The notes: generated by a model from the sequence alone, not told the origin. A stretch of 64,000 nucleotides of DNA from Ramlibacter ginsenosidimutans (GCF_016654015.1 NZ_JAEPWM010000006.1:1-64000); one strand, 5' to 3'; shown: positions 27,782 to 37,846, counted from the first letter of the stretch. A program made the numbers and translations.

Positions 27782-29823
27782 AGACGTACGAGCGGCGCCT
27801 GCGCCGCTTCCTGCTCTGGTTCCTGTCCGGGTTCCTGCTGTTCCTCGGGCTGCTCACCTGGGCCGAGCACGAGGGCCTCTCGCGCGTGTGGCTGGGGCCG
27901 ATCTTCATCTTCGCGACCGTCATGATGTATGCGGTCATCGGCATCCGCAGCCGCACCACCGATCCCGAGGAGTACTACGTCGCGCGCCGGCGCATCCCGC
28001 CGATGTACAACGGGATGGCCGCCGCCGCCGACTGGATGAGTGCCGCGTCCTTCATCAGCCTGGCCGGCGGACTGTACCTGCAAGGCTATGGCGGGACGGA
28101 GGGGCAGGCCGGCGGCGTCGCGTACGTGCTGGGGTGGACCGGAGGCTTCTGCCTCGTGGCGCTGCTGATCGCGCCGCACCTGCGCAAGCTGCAGCTGTAT
28201 ACGGTGCCCGACTATTTTGCCGTGCGCTTCGGCGGCCGCTGGCCGCGCATCGTCGCGGCGCTCTCGGCGGTGCTGTGCTCGTTCGTCTACGTGGTCGCGC
28301 AGATCTACGGCATCGGCCTGATCGCGTCGCGCCTCACGGGCGTGCAGTTCGAGATCGGGATCATGCTGGGCCTGGGCGGCGTGCTCCTGTGCTCCTTCCT
28401 CGGCGGCATGAAGGCGATCACCTGGACCCAGGTCGCGCAGTACGTGGTCATGCTGCTCGCGTTCCTCATTCCGGTGTCGTGGCTCGCGTACAAGCAACTG
28501 GGACAGCCGGCGGCGCCGCTCGTGTACGGCAAGCAGTTGCAGCGGATCGCGGCGCTGGAAGACCAGATCGCGCGCGACCCGAAGGAGCAGGAAGTCGCGG
28601 CGATCTTCCTGAAGCGGGCGCGTGACTACCAAGCGCGCCTGCAGGACGTGGACGCGGCGCTGGCCAGGGACCGCGCCGCGGCGCTGGCACGCCTGCGGCG
28701 CCTACGGGAGGAGGGCGCCGACTCGGGCCAGGTGTTCGCCGCCAGCCGCGCGCTGGCCGCCCTGCCGCGCGACCCCGCCACCGCGCGCGAGCAGTGGACC
28801 CGCGCCATGCAGGAAAGCTACGAACGCGCCCGCCCGCTGGGCGGCGTCGCGCGCCACACGCGGCCCTTCGCGGGCGACCCCGATGGCACGCCGCAGCAGC
28901 GCGAGGCCTTCGAGCTCTCGCGGCGCAACGTGCTCGCGCTGATGTTCTGCCTCATGGTCGGGACGGCGGGCTTGCCGCACCTGCTCACGCGCTACTACAC
29001 GACGCCGAGTGTCGCGGCGACGCGCTCCTCGGTCGCCTGGTCGCTGTTCTTCATCGTGCTGGTGTACGTGAGCGCGCCGGCGCTCGCCGCGCTGGTGAAG
29101 TACGAGGTGATGCAGCACCTGGTGGGCAGCAGCTTCGACGCGCTGCCGCCCTGGATCGCGCAGTGGGCGCGCGTGGACCCGTCGCTCATCTCGGTGGCCG
29201 ATGTCAATGGCGACCGCATCCTGCAATGGGGCGAGATCCGCTTCGGGGCCGACATCATCATGCTGGCGACGCCGGAGCTGGGCGGCCTGCCTTACGTCAT
29301 CTCCGCGCTCGTTGCCGCGGGCGGCCTCGCCGCGGCGCTGTCGACCGCGGACGGCCTGCTGCTCACCATCAGCAATGCACTCGTGCGCGACATCTTCTGC
29401 CACGACTTCAAGCCGGAGCTGCGCGCCGACCAGCGCGTGATCCTCTCGAAGTTCGCGCTGATGGCCGTGGCGCTGGTGGCAGCGGTCGTCGCCTCCACCA
29501 AGCCGGCGGAAATCCTGCCGCTGGTTTCCGCGTCGTTCTCGCTGGCGGCGGCGGCCTTCGTGCCTGCGATGCTCCTGGGCATCCTCTGGCGCGGCGCCAA
29601 CCGCACTGGAGCGGCGGCGGGCATGCTGGCGGGCCTCGGCATCACGGTCTACTACATGCTGGCCAACGCGCCCGCCGTCCGCGCGTTCTGGGGCTGGCCG
29701 CCGGGGCAGCAGCTCTGGTTCGGCATCCAGCCGCTGTCGGCTGCAGTCTTCGGCGTGCCAGTGGGCTTCGCCGTGACCTGGGGCGCGAGCCTCCTCGGCC
29801 GCCGCACGCTGGCACGTACCTAG
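27778..29823 (+). CDS. VC_2705-family sodium/solute symporter with large helical insert
   Basis: A 681-residue member of the sodium:solute symporter family in the ActP-like VC_2705 group, likely taking up a short organic acid such as acetate. The start is GTG, overlapping the DUF4212 stop. The core has about 13 membrane segments with TTDPEEYYVARRRIPPMYNGMAAAADWMSAASFIS and AALSTADGLLLTISNALVRDI. Residues about 240-380 form a charged, Arg/Ala-rich helical insert between membrane segments. Residues 475-486 (DVNGDRILQWGE) match the calcium-binding EF-hand loop at the acidic positions. A 12-base tandem repeat begins at its stop codon. Confidence 0.88.
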   Translation: MKTYERRLRRFLLWFLSGFLLFLGLLTWAEHEGLSRVWLGPIFIFATVMMYAVIGIRSRTTDPEEYYVARRRIPPMYNGMAAAADWMSAASFISLAGGLYLQGYGGTEGQAGGVAYVLGWTGGFCLVALLIAPHLRKLQLYTVPDYFAVRFGGRWPRIVAALSAVLCSFVYVVAQIYGIGLIASRLTGVQFEIGIMLGLGGVLLCSFLGGMKAITWTQVAQYVVMLLAFLIPVSWLAYKQLGQPAAPLVYGKQLQRIAALEDQIARDPKEQEVAAIFLKRARDYQARLQDVDAALARDRAAALARLRRLREEGADSGQVFAASRALAALPRDPATAREQWTRAMQESYERARPLGGVARHTRPFAGDPDGTPQQREAFELSRRNVLALMFCLMVGTAGLPHLLTRYYTTPSVAATRSSVAWSLFFIVLVYVSAPALAALVKYEVMQHLVGSSFDALPPWIAQWARVDPSLISVADVNGDRILQWGEIRFGADIIMLATPELGGLPYVISALVAAGGLAAALSTADGLLLTISNALVRDIFCHDFKPELRADQRVILSKFALMAVALVAAVVASTKPAEILPLVSASFSLAAAAFVPAMLLGILWRGANRTGAAAGMLAGLGITVYYMLANAPAVRAFWGWPPGQQLWFGIQPLSAAVFGVPVGFAVTWGASLLGRRTLART

Positions 29824-29843
29824 GGATTCTCCTAGGGAATCTC
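29820..29843. repeat. 12-bp tandem repeat, possible operator
   Basis: CTAGGGATTCTC at 29820-29831 is followed directly by CTAGGGAATCTC at 29832-29843, identical in 11 of 12 positions. It starts at the symporter stop codon and lies about 80 bases before the next transporter gene. It could be an activator site for that gene. Confidence 0.5.
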
Positions 29844-29922
29844 CGGGGGTGGGGCCGGTCGCGCGTCAGCGACGTGTCAGTGCGCGCTTCAACACTGCGG
29901 GCTCCATCCATCAGGAGACATC

Positions 29923-31623
<1,701 letters not shown>

Positions 31624-31640
31624 GCTGTTGCCGAGCACGG

Positions 31641-31668
31641 AAGGCCCGCCCCGTGCGGGCCTTTTTGT
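31641..31668 (+). terminator. Rho-independent terminator after MHS transporter
   Basis: AAGGCCCGC pairs with GCGGGCCTT around CCCGT and is followed by TTTGTTC, 18 bases after the stop codon. Confidence 0.85.
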
Positions 31669-31697
31669 TCCGGGCAAGCGACCGATGCGAGGTGCGC

Positions 31698-32138
31698 ATG
31701 ACACTGGCCAAGACGGACGCCGGGCTGCGGATGCTCAAGGACCGCAGCAGCGGCCTGTCGCCGCGGCAGCGCGCAGTGCTGATCCTGCTGGACGGGCAAC
31801 GCTCGCTGGCGGAAGTGCTGGCCGCCACGTCGGCCGGCGGCGTGACGCTCGACGACGTCGAGCGCCTTGTGCAACTGGGGCTCGTCGCGGAGTTGCCGGC
31901 CGGCACGCCTTCGTTCAGCGACTCCGCCCCGGGCGGGCTGGATCGGGACCGCTACCTGCAGGCCTACGCCCTCGCGACGCAGCTGACCGCCGAACTCGGG
32001 GGCAAGTGGGGCAACCTCGATCTCGCCGTCGAGTCCGCGGAGAACCTGGAAGACCTCGAGGCGCTGGCGCCGCGGATCCGGGCGGCCGTGGGCCCGCTGA
32101 AGTTCGGTCCCCTCGCCGCCTTGCTGCGCATCCGCTGA
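31698..32138 (+). CDS. Uncharacterised protein with an N-terminal winged-helix-like region
   Basis: I do not recognise a named family. The 146-residue protein starts with TDAGLRMLKDRSSGLSPRQRAVLILLDGQRS, and the pattern through residue 65 (LAEVLAATS ... LDDVERLVQLGLVAEL) looks like a winged-helix or PatZ-like helical domain that could bind DNA or a partner. The C-terminal half is helical with a conserved-looking GGKWGNLDLAVESAENLEDLEALAPRI region. It sits alone between a terminator and the rpsF promoter region. Codon use matches its neighbours, so it is likely real. Confidence 0.7.
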   Translation: MTLAKTDAGLRMLKDRSSGLSPRQRAVLILLDGQRSLAEVLAATSAGGVTLDDVERLVQLGLVAELPAGTPSFSDSAPGGLDRDRYLQAYALATQLTAELGGKWGNLDLAVESAENLEDLEALAPRIRAAVGPLKFGPLAALLRIR

Positions 32139-32180
32139 GCCCTCGCCGCCTGCCGTCGGGCAGGGCTGCGCGAGGCGGGC

Positions 32181-32186
32181 TATAAT
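32181..32186 (+). promoter_or_regulatory. -10 element for the rpsF operon
   Basis: A perfect TATAAT lies 93 bases before rpsF. The -35 region 17 bases upstream is poor. A leader of about 90 bases results, GC-rich and able to fold; such leaders in other bacteria bind the S6:S18 pair, but I could not confirm that motif here. Confidence 0.6.
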
Positions 32187-32279
32187 CGCGGGCTTTCCCC
32201 TTGCTGCACCCTCGTCCTTCGGGACAGCGACCCACGCGGTCGCCGACGCCGGGGCAGCTTCCATCCACAAGGAGTCTCA

Positions 32280-32645
32280 ATGCGTCACTATGAAATCGTC
32301 TTGCTGATCCACCCGGATCAGAGCGAGCAGGTTCCGGCCATGCTGGAACGCTACAAGGGCATGATCACGGCCGGCAACGGCAAGGTGCACCGGGTCGAAG
32401 ACTGGGGCCGCCGCCAGCTGGCCTACCAGATCAACAAGCTCGCCAAGGCCCACTTCCTGTGCATCAACATCGAGGCCGACCAGGCCGTGATGAGCGAGCT
32501 GGAGCACGCGTTCCGCTTCAACGATGCCGTGCTGCGCCACCTGACCGTGGTGAAGAAGAAGGCCGAGACCGGCCCGTCCTCCATGATGAAGACCGTGGAG
32601 CGCGAAGAAGCCCGCAAGGCGGCCCAGGCGGAGTTCCAGTCCTGA
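32280..32645 (+). CDS. rpsF: 30S ribosomal protein S6
   Basis: S6 binds 16S rRNA together with S18 in the platform of the small subunit. The 121-residue protein starts [19 protein letters not shown] and has [21 protein letters not shown] and [13 protein letters not shown], all family hallmarks. AAGGAG lies about 6 bases before the ATG. It is the first gene of the rpsF-priB-rpsR-rplI set; priB begins 19 bases after its stop. Confidence 0.97.
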   Translation: MRHYEIVLLIHPDQSEQVPAMLERYKGMITAGNGKVHRVEDWGRRQLAYQINKLAKAHFLCINIEADQAVMSELEHAFRFNDAVLRHLTVVKKKAETGPSSMMKTVEREEARKAAQAEFQS

Positions 32646-32664
32646 GCGTCGGCATTCGCCGGGT

Positions 32665-32961
32665 GTGAACCAGACGATCCTGAGCGCGCGTATCGCCGAG
32701 GCCCAGGCCTTGCGCTACACGCCGGCCGGACTCCCGGCCCTCGACCTGCGGCTCGAACACGAGTCGGAAGCCCTGGAAGCAGGGAGCCCGCGGCAGGTGA
32801 GGGTGGAGATCAGGGCGGTGGCCTTCGGGACGGATGCGGAAACGCTCGCGCGCCAGGCGATCGGCAGCGGCTTGCGCTTCACCGGTTTCCTCGCAGCGCC
32901 CCGCCACGGCAAGCACCCGGTCCTGCACATCCAGTCATTTCAGCAAGATTCAAATTCGTAG
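32665..32961 (+). CDS. priB: Primosomal replication protein N
   Basis: PriB is a small OB-fold protein that stabilises PriA on DNA during replication restart. The 98-residue protein starts with GTG and has the LSARIAEAQALRYTPAGLPALDLRLEH beginning typical of PriB and a C-terminal strand GKHPVLHIQSFQ. Its place between rpsF and rpsR is the conserved PriB position and supports the call. No strong ribosome-binding site was seen before the GTG, so coupling to rpsF is possible. Confidence 0.92.
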   Translation: MNQTILSARIAEAQALRYTPAGLPALDLRLEHESEALEAGSPRQVRVEIRAVAFGTDAETLARQAIGSGLRFTGFLAAPRHGKHPVLHIQSFQQDSNS

Positions 32962-32970
32962 AGGTCCCAC

Positions 32971-33252
32971 ATGGCCACGTTCAAGAAGTTCAACAAGGAC
33001 AAGCGTCCGAAGCGCAACACCCAGTCGCTGCTGTTCAAGCGCAAGCGCTTCTGCCGCTTCACCGTCGCCGGCGTCGAAGAGATCGACTACAAGGACGTCG
33101 ACACGCTGCGCGACTTCATCTCGGAAAACGGCAAGATCATCCCGGCGCGCCTGACCGGCACCCGCGCGATCTACCAGCGCCAGCTGAACACCGCGATCAA
33201 GCGCGCGCGCTTCCTGGCGATGATCCCGTACTCCGACCAGCACCGCATCTGA
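32971..33252 (+). CDS. rpsR: 30S ribosomal protein S18
   Basis: S18 partners S6 in the small-subunit platform. The 93-residue protein contains the conserved [33 protein letters not shown] core and the [26 protein letters not shown] end. It has a basic N-terminal extension of about 18 residues ([13 protein letters not shown]) relative to E. coli S18, as is common in betaproteobacteria. GAGGT lies about 8 bases before the ATG. It starts 9 bases after priB. Confidence 0.97.
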   Translation: MATFKKFNKDKRPKRNTQSLLFKRKRFCRFTVAGVEEIDYKDVDTLRDFISENGKIIPARLTGTRAIYQRQLNTAIKRARFLAMIPYSDQHRI

Positions 33253-33262
33253 GGATCCCGCC

Positions 33263-33715
33263 ATGCAAGTCATCCTGCTCGAGAAAGTCGTGAACCTGGG
33301 CAACCTGGGCGAGATCGTGAAGGTGAAGGACGGCTACGCCCGCAACTTCCTGATCCCGCAGGGCCATGCCCGCCGCGCCACCGAGGCGAACAAGGCCGAA
33401 TTCGAAGCCCGCCGCGCCGACCTGGAGAAGCAGGCCGCCACCAAGCTCTCCGGCGCGCAAGCGCAAGGCGAGAAGCTGGCCGGCCAGACCGTCAAGGTCA
33501 CGCAGAAGGCCGGCGTGGACGGCCGCCTGTTCGGCTCGGTCACCAACTTCGATATCGCAGAGGAACTCACCAAGATGGGGTTCCCGGTCGCGAAGGCGCA
33601 AGTGCGCATGCCCAACGGCCCCATCAAGACCGTCGGCGACAGCCAGGTCTCCGTGGCGCTGCACACGGACGTGGTGGTCGAGGTCAACGTCACCGTCCTG
33701 GGCGAAACCGCCTGA
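33263..33715 (+). CDS. rplI: 50S ribosomal protein L9
   Basis: L9 binds 23S rRNA near the L1 stalk. The 150-residue protein starts [36 protein letters not shown], the universal L9 N-domain, followed by the long central helix (about residues 42-75) and the C-terminal domain with [16 protein letters not shown]. Length is standard. It starts 10 bases after rpsR and a strong terminator follows. Confidence 0.97.
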   Translation: MQVILLEKVVNLGNLGEIVKVKDGYARNFLIPQGHARRATEANKAEFEARRADLEKQAATKLSGAQAQGEKLAGQTVKVTQKAGVDGRLFGSVTNFDIAEELTKMGFPVAKAQVRMPNGPIKTVGDSQVSVALHTDVVVEVNVTVLGETA

Positions 33716-33733
33716 GCGTCCCCCGCTCGCATC

Positions 33734-33762
33734 GAAAGCCGCCTTCGGGCGGCTTTCTTTTT
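33734..33762 (+). terminator. Rho-independent terminator after rplI
   Basis: GAAAGCCGCC (33734-33743) pairs perfectly with GGCGGCTTTC (33748-33757) around a TTCG tetraloop, followed by a T-run. It closes the rpsF operon. Confidence 0.92.
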
Positions 33763-33776
33763 GGGAAGGCGGACTT

Positions 33777-33886
33777 CCGGAACGCAGAGGACGCAAAGAA
33801 GAACAGCCAAGTTACGCAAAGAAGACATTCATGCATGGAAGTCTTTTTGCGTCCTCTGCGAAACCTTTGCGTCCTCTGCGTTCCGG
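33777..33886. repeat. Dispersed inverted-repeat element built on GCAGAGGACGCA (copy 1)
   Basis: The 22-base left arm (33777-33798, starting CCGGAACGCAGAGG) is the exact reverse complement of the right arm (33865-33886). Inner near-copies of the unit occur at 33848-33860. A second element of the same family is at 45678-45777. It lies in the 332-base gap between rplI and dnaB, which holds no gene. Confidence 0.82.
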
Positions 33887-33887
33887 T

Positions 33888-33944
33888 TGCCCGCTCCCGC
33901 TCCCGCTCTCGCTCCCGCCCCCGCCCCCGCCCCCGCCTTTCCGT
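33888..33944. repeat. CCCGCT/CCCGCC hexanucleotide tract
   Basis: About nine tandem units of the form CCCGCT, changing into CCCGCC, directly follow the inverted-repeat element. It is a simple-sequence tract that could vary in length by slippage. It encodes nothing evident. Confidence 0.75.
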
Positions 33945-33978
33945 CCACAGTTTCCCGACGCTTGTCCACAGCATCTGC

Positions 33979-33994
33979 CCAGTGTTATCACTGG
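33979..33994. promoter_or_regulatory. 16-bp palindrome upstream of dnaB
   Basis: CCAGTG-TTAT-CACTGG is a perfect 6-base inverted repeat, 53 bases before the dnaB start. Just upstream, TTGTCCACA at 33962-33970 differs from a DnaA box at one position. Together they could be a control region for dnaB; this is inference from pattern only. Confidence 0.35.
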
Positions 33995-34047
33995 ACATGC
34001 TTACAGCTACGGCAGGACAATCCCATCCTTGAGGAGCGAGTGAATCC

Positions 34048-35454
34048 ATGTCCGCAGTGCTGACCGCCGTCGAAGACGATTTCCCGCGTGACCGGCAGGT
34101 GGCGCAGCTGCGCATCCCGCCGCATTCCATCGAGGCCGAGTCCAGCGTCCTGGGCGGCCTGTTGCTGGACAACGCGGCCTGGGACCGCGTCGGCGACCTG
34201 CTGGTGGACGGCGACTTCTACCGCTACGAGCACAAGCTCATCTATTCGGCCATCGGTGGCCTGATCAACACCTCGCGGCCGGCGGATGTGATCACGGTGT
34301 ACGAGCAACTGCAGGCGCTCGGCAAGGCCGAGGAGATGGGCGGGCTGCCCTACCTCAACGGGCTGGCGCAGTACGTGCCCAGCGCCGCCAACATTCGCCG
34401 CTACGCGGAGATCGTGCGCGAGCGCGCCATCCTGCGCAAGCTCATCTCCGCCTCGGACGAGATCGCCACGGCCTCGTTCAACACGCAGGGCAAGGCCGTC
34501 GAGAAGATCCTCGACGAGGCGGAGCAGAAGATCTTCAACATCGGGGAGGAAGGCTCCCGGATGAAGCAGGGCTTCCAGTCGATGGACACCCTGGTCGTGC
34601 AACTGCTGGACCGCGTCCAGGAGATGGCCGACAACCCGAACGACATCACCGGCGTGCCGACCGGCTTCTACGACTTCGACCGCATGACGTCCGGCCTGCA
34701 GGCCGGAGACCTCATCATCCTGGCCGCGCGTCCCTCGATGGGCAAGACCTCGCTGGCCATCAACATCGCAGAGCACGTGGCGCTCAACGAAGGCCTTCCG
34801 GTCGCGGTGTTCTCCATGGAAATGGGCGCTTCCCAACTCGCCGTGCGTATCGTGGGCTCCATCGGCCGGATCGACCAGGGCCACCTGCGCACCGGCAAGC
34901 TCACCGACGACGAGTGGCCGCGCCTCACCGAGGCCATCGAGAAGCTGCGCAACATCTCCCTGCACATCGACGAGACCCCGGGCCTGACCGTGAGCGAACT
35001 GCGCGCCAACGCGCGCCGGCTGGCGCGGCAATGCGGCGGCAAGCTGGGGCTGATCGTGGTCGACTACCTGCAGCTCATGAGCACCTCCAGCAGCATGAGC
35101 GAGGAGAACCGCGCCACGGCGGTGGGCGAAATCTCGCGCGGCCTCAAGATGCTGGCCAAGGAGCTCGGCTGCCCGCTCATCGCCCTCTCGCAGCTCTCGC
35201 GCGGCGTCGAGGCGCGCACCGACAAGCGACCCATGATGTCCGACCTGCGCGAGTCCGGCGCGATCGAGCAGGACGCCGACGTGATCATGTTCATCTACCG
35301 CGACGACTACTACAACAAGGACTCGAAGGAGCCGGGGGTCTCGGAGGTGATCATCTCCAAGCAGCGAAACGGCCCCACCGGAACGGTCAAGCTCGCCTTC
35401 ATCAAGCAGCTGACCAAGTTCGAGAACCTCGCCATGGGCAACTCGGACTTCTAG
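34048..35454 (+). CDS. dnaB: Replicative DNA helicase DnaB
   Basis: DnaB is the hexameric helicase that unwinds DNA at the replication fork. The 468-residue protein has the N-terminal primase-interacting domain (RIPPHSIEAESSVLGGLLLDN), a linker, and the RecA-like motor with Walker A ARPSMGKTSLA at about residues 226-236, VVDYLQLM (Walker B), QLSRGVEARTDKRPMMSDLRESGAIEQDAD and the C-terminal RNGPTGTVKLAF. Length is standard and there is no intein. It follows the rplI terminator, so it probably has its own promoter. Confidence 0.97.
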   Translation: MSAVLTAVEDDFPRDRQVAQLRIPPHSIEAESSVLGGLLLDNAAWDRVGDLLVDGDFYRYEHKLIYSAIGGLINTSRPADVITVYEQLQALGKAEEMGGLPYLNGLAQYVPSAANIRRYAEIVRERAILRKLISASDEIATASFNTQGKAVEKILDEAEQKIFNIGEEGSRMKQGFQSMDTLVVQLLDRVQEMADNPNDITGVPTGFYDFDRMTSGLQAGDLIILAARPSMGKTSLAINIAEHVALNEGLPVAVFSMEMGASQLAVRIVGSIGRIDQGHLRTGKLTDDEWPRLTEAIEKLRNISLHIDETPGLTVSELRANARRLARQCGGKLGLIVVDYLQLMSTSSSMSEENRATAVGEISRGLKMLAKELGCPLIALSQLSRGVEARTDKRPMMSDLRESGAIEQDADVIMFIYRDDYYNKDSKEPGVSEVIISKQRNGPTGTVKLAFIKQLTKFENLAMGNSDF

Positions 35455-35537
35455 CGCACGGCTTGACGCTTCTTTCCTACGCCGCGCCCGCGGCGGCGGG
35501 ACGATCCTCGGCGGACACAACACCGCCGGAGACGACC

Positions 35538-35918
35538 ATGGAAGACCTCGACCTCATGCCCACCCTGGCCGAAGGCCAGATCGCGATGGCCACCGAGCCG
35601 GTGCCGGCCGTGATCGACGAGGATGCATCGCCGATCGAGAAGCTGAAGGCGGCGGACGAGGCGCGCGATGGCTTCCCCGGCGAGCACTGGATCGTCCTGG
35701 CCCTCGGCATCGCCTTGTGGCAGCTCACGCGCAAGGACCGGCGCTGGTACGTCCGCATGGCCGGCGGCTTCGGGGCGACCTCGCTGGTCGCGCGCGCCGC
35801 CAGCGGTCGCCAGGGCCTGTCCAAGGTCCTGCGCTATACGCCGCTGGGCAAGGGCATCAGCAACTGCCCGCCGTGCACGCAGGAGCGGCTGCAGCAGCAA
35901 GGCTCCGGGACGCACTGA
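35538..35918 (+). CDS. Uncharacterised protein with one hydrophobic segment
   Basis: I do not recognise this 126-residue protein. It has an acidic N-terminus, one hydrophobic stretch at about residues 50-62 (HWIVLALGIALWQL), a basic RKDRRWYVRMAGGFGATSLVARAA region, and CPPC near residue 112, a possible redox or metal pair. It starts 83 bases after dnaB on the same strand. The frame and codon use look genuine. The 173 bases after it contain no gene, only the phoH terminator. Confidence 0.6.
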   Translation: MEDLDLMPTLAEGQIAMATEPVPAVIDEDASPIEKLKAADEARDGFPGEHWIVLALGIALWQLTRKDRRWYVRMAGGFGATSLVARAASGRQGLSKVLRYTPLGKGISNCPPCTQERLQQQGSGTH

Positions 35919-36030
35919 GGGCGTTCATTTGCGGTGGCGCAAACAGCTCCCTCGTGGGAGTGTGGGGGCGTCGCGGCAGGTGGCGTGCGGTGCAGGCCCG
36001 CATCAAGGGTTTGCCCGAAGATCCGGCGCA

Positions 36031-36060
36031 GAAGAAAAAAGGGGCGCATCGCGCCCCTTT
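36031..36060 (-). terminator. Rho-independent terminator after phoH
   Basis: GGGGCG and CGCCCC pair around CATCG, and on the minus strand the stem is followed by TTTTTTCTTC. It lies about 35 bases after the phoH stop. Confidence 0.82.
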
Positions 36061-36091
36061 CCCGTTCCGGCCCCCTTGGCGGGGACCTCAC

Positions 36092-37780
36092 TCAAAGCAC
36101 TTCGCTCGCGAAGTCCGCCAGCCGTGAACGCTCGCCGCGCGCGAGGGTAATGTGCCCGCTGTGGGGCCAGCCCTTGAACTTGTCGACGGCGAAGGTCAGG
36201 CCCGAGGAGCCCTCGGTGAGGTAGGGCGTGTCGATCTGCGCCAGGTTGCCCATGCAGATGATCTTGGAGCCCGGGCCCGCGCGCGTGATCAGCGTCTTCA
36301 TCTGCTTGGGCGTGAGGTTCTGCGCCTCGTCGATGATCACGTACTTGTTGAGGAAGGTCCGCCCCCGCATGAAGTTCATGCTCTTGATCTTGATCTTGGA
36401 GCGGATCAGCTCGTTGGTCGCCGCACGGCCCCATTCGCCAGCGGCGTTGTCGCTCTTGCCCAGGACCTCGAGGTTGTCGTCGAGCGCACCCATCCAGGGG
36501 CCCATCTTCTCTTCCTCCGTGCCGGGCAGGAAACCGATGTCCTCGCCCACGCTCACGGTCGCGCGGGTCATGATGATCTCGGTATAGCGGCGGTCGTCCA
36601 GCACCTGCGTGAGCCCGGCGGCCAGAGCCATCAGCGTCTTGCCGGTGCCGGCCGTGCCGGTCAGGGTGACGAAGTCGACCTCGGGATCCATGAGCAGGTT
36701 CATCGCGAAGTTCTGCTCGCGGTTGCGCGTGGTGACGCCCCACACCGAGTTCTTCAGGTGCCCGTAGTCCTTCAGCGTCTTGAGCACCGCCGTCTTGCCG
36801 CGGATCTCGATCACCCGCGCATACAGGCTGGGCTCGCCCGGCGCCTCGAAGTAGACGAACTGGTTGATCAGCAGGCTGGGCACCACGGGGCCGCTGATGC
36901 GGTAGAAGGTGTGCTGGCCCGACTGCCAGCTCTCCACCGTCTTGCCGTGCTTGGACCAGAAGTCCGCGGGCAGGGCGAGCGAACCCGAGTACATCAGGTC
37001 CAGGTCGTCCAGCGTCTTGTCGTTGCGGTAGTCCTCGGTGTTCAGGCCCAGCGCGCGGGCCTTGACGCGCATGTTGATGTCCTTGGACACCAGCACCACC
37101 TCGCGCGGCGCATGCTTCTCCTGCAAGGCCTGCACCACGCCCAGGATCTGGTTGTCCGCCTTGCCGGGCGGCAGGCCCATGGGCAGGCCGGTCGCCGACA
37201 GCGGCATGGTCTGGAAGAACAGGCTGCCGCCCGACTCCTTGTGGCCCGTGCTGTCCAGCCGCAGCCCGTGCGCGATGTCCGCGCCCTGGCCGCTCGCGAG
37301 CTGGTCCAGCGACCGGCTCGCCTGGCGCGCGTTGCGCGCGACCTCGGTCGTGCCCTTCTTGTGGCCGTCGAGCTCTTCCAGCACGATCATCGGCAGGAAG
37401 ATGTCGTGCTCGTCGAAGCGGAACAGGCTCATCGGGTCGTGCATCAGCACGTTGGTGTCCAGCACGAACATCTTCGACGGGCCCGAAGACTTCTTCTTCT
37501 TGGGCTGAGGCGCGGGGACCGTCAGGTCTTTCTTGCGGCGGGCCGGCTGCGGCTCGTCGAGGTAGGTCTCGATGTCCTGGTCGTAGCTGCCGGCCACCAC
37601 GTCGCCGCCGCCTGCGTGCGGGTCGAACTCGTCCTCGGCCTGCGGATGCTCCGCGATCGGGCTCTCAGACGAAGCTGCCTCCGATTTTCGCGCGACCTTG
37701 TGCGAGGAACGGGCCGGAGCGTCGAACGCTTCCGGCGGGAGCATGGCAGCGCGCTTGGTCGGGGCGGGGGGCAGGGGCAT
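36092..37780 (-). CDS. PhoH-family protein with N-terminal PIN domain
   Basis: The 562-residue protein joins a PIN RNase-like domain (from about residue 105, MFVLDTNVLMHDP, with its acidic residues) to a C-terminal PhoH ATPase domain (Walker A LTGTAGTGKTLMALA, Walker B YVIIDEAQNL, then KIICMGNLAQID). Such PIN-PhoH (YlaK-type) proteins are thought to act on RNA as an ATP-driven nuclease/helicase. The first 95 residues are low-complexity, charged and not conserved. AGGAAG lies about 10 bases before the ATG. It stands alone between its own terminator and the bcp terminator. Confidence 0.9.
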   Translation of the reverse strand: MPLPPAPTKRAAMLPPEAFDAPARSSHKVARKSEAASSESPIAEHPQAEDEFDPHAGGGDVVAGSYDQDIETYLDEPQPARRKKDLTVPAPQPKKKKSSGPSKMFVLDTNVLMHDPMSLFRFDEHDIFLPMIVLEELDGHKKGTTEVARNARQASRSLDQLASGQGADIAHGLRLDSTGHKESGGSLFFQTMPLSATGLPMGLPPGKADNQILGVVQALQEKHAPREVVLVSKDINMRVKARALGLNTEDYRNDKTLDDLDLMYSGSLALPADFWSKHGKTVESWQSGQHTFYRISGPVVPSLLINQFVYFEAPGEPSLYARVIEIRGKTAVLKTLKDYGHLKNSVWGVTTRNREQNFAMNLLMDPEVDFVTLTGTAGTGKTLMALAAGLTQVLDDRRYTEIIMTRATVSVGEDIGFLPGTEEEKMGPWMGALDDNLEVLGKSDNAAGEWGRAATNELIRSKIKIKSMNFMRGRTFLNKYVIIDEAQNLTPKQMKTLITRAGPGSKIICMGNLAQIDTPYLTEGSSGLTFAVDKFKGWPHSGHITLARGERSRLADFASEVL

Positions 37781-37812
37781 GGGTGGTACGGCTTCCTGTT
37801 GAGATACGCGTG

Positions 37813-37846
37813 AAACAAAAAAGCCGCCAGGCGGGCCGGGCGGCTT
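37813..37846 (-). terminator. Hairpin terminator between bcp and phoH
   Basis: AAGCCGCC at 37821-37828 pairs with GGCGGCTT at 37839-37846, and on the minus strand the stem is followed by TTTTGTTTC. It lies about 150 bases after the bcp stop, with no gene between, and just before phoH. Confidence 0.72.

Noticed and set aside
32187-32279. S6:S18-binding leader before rpsF
   Set aside because: The leader is GC-rich and foldable, but I could not identify the conserved motif with confidence.
33888-33944. Regular hexamer tract as a CRISPR array or coding repeat
   Set aside because: Units are six bases with no spacers; it is a simple-sequence tract.
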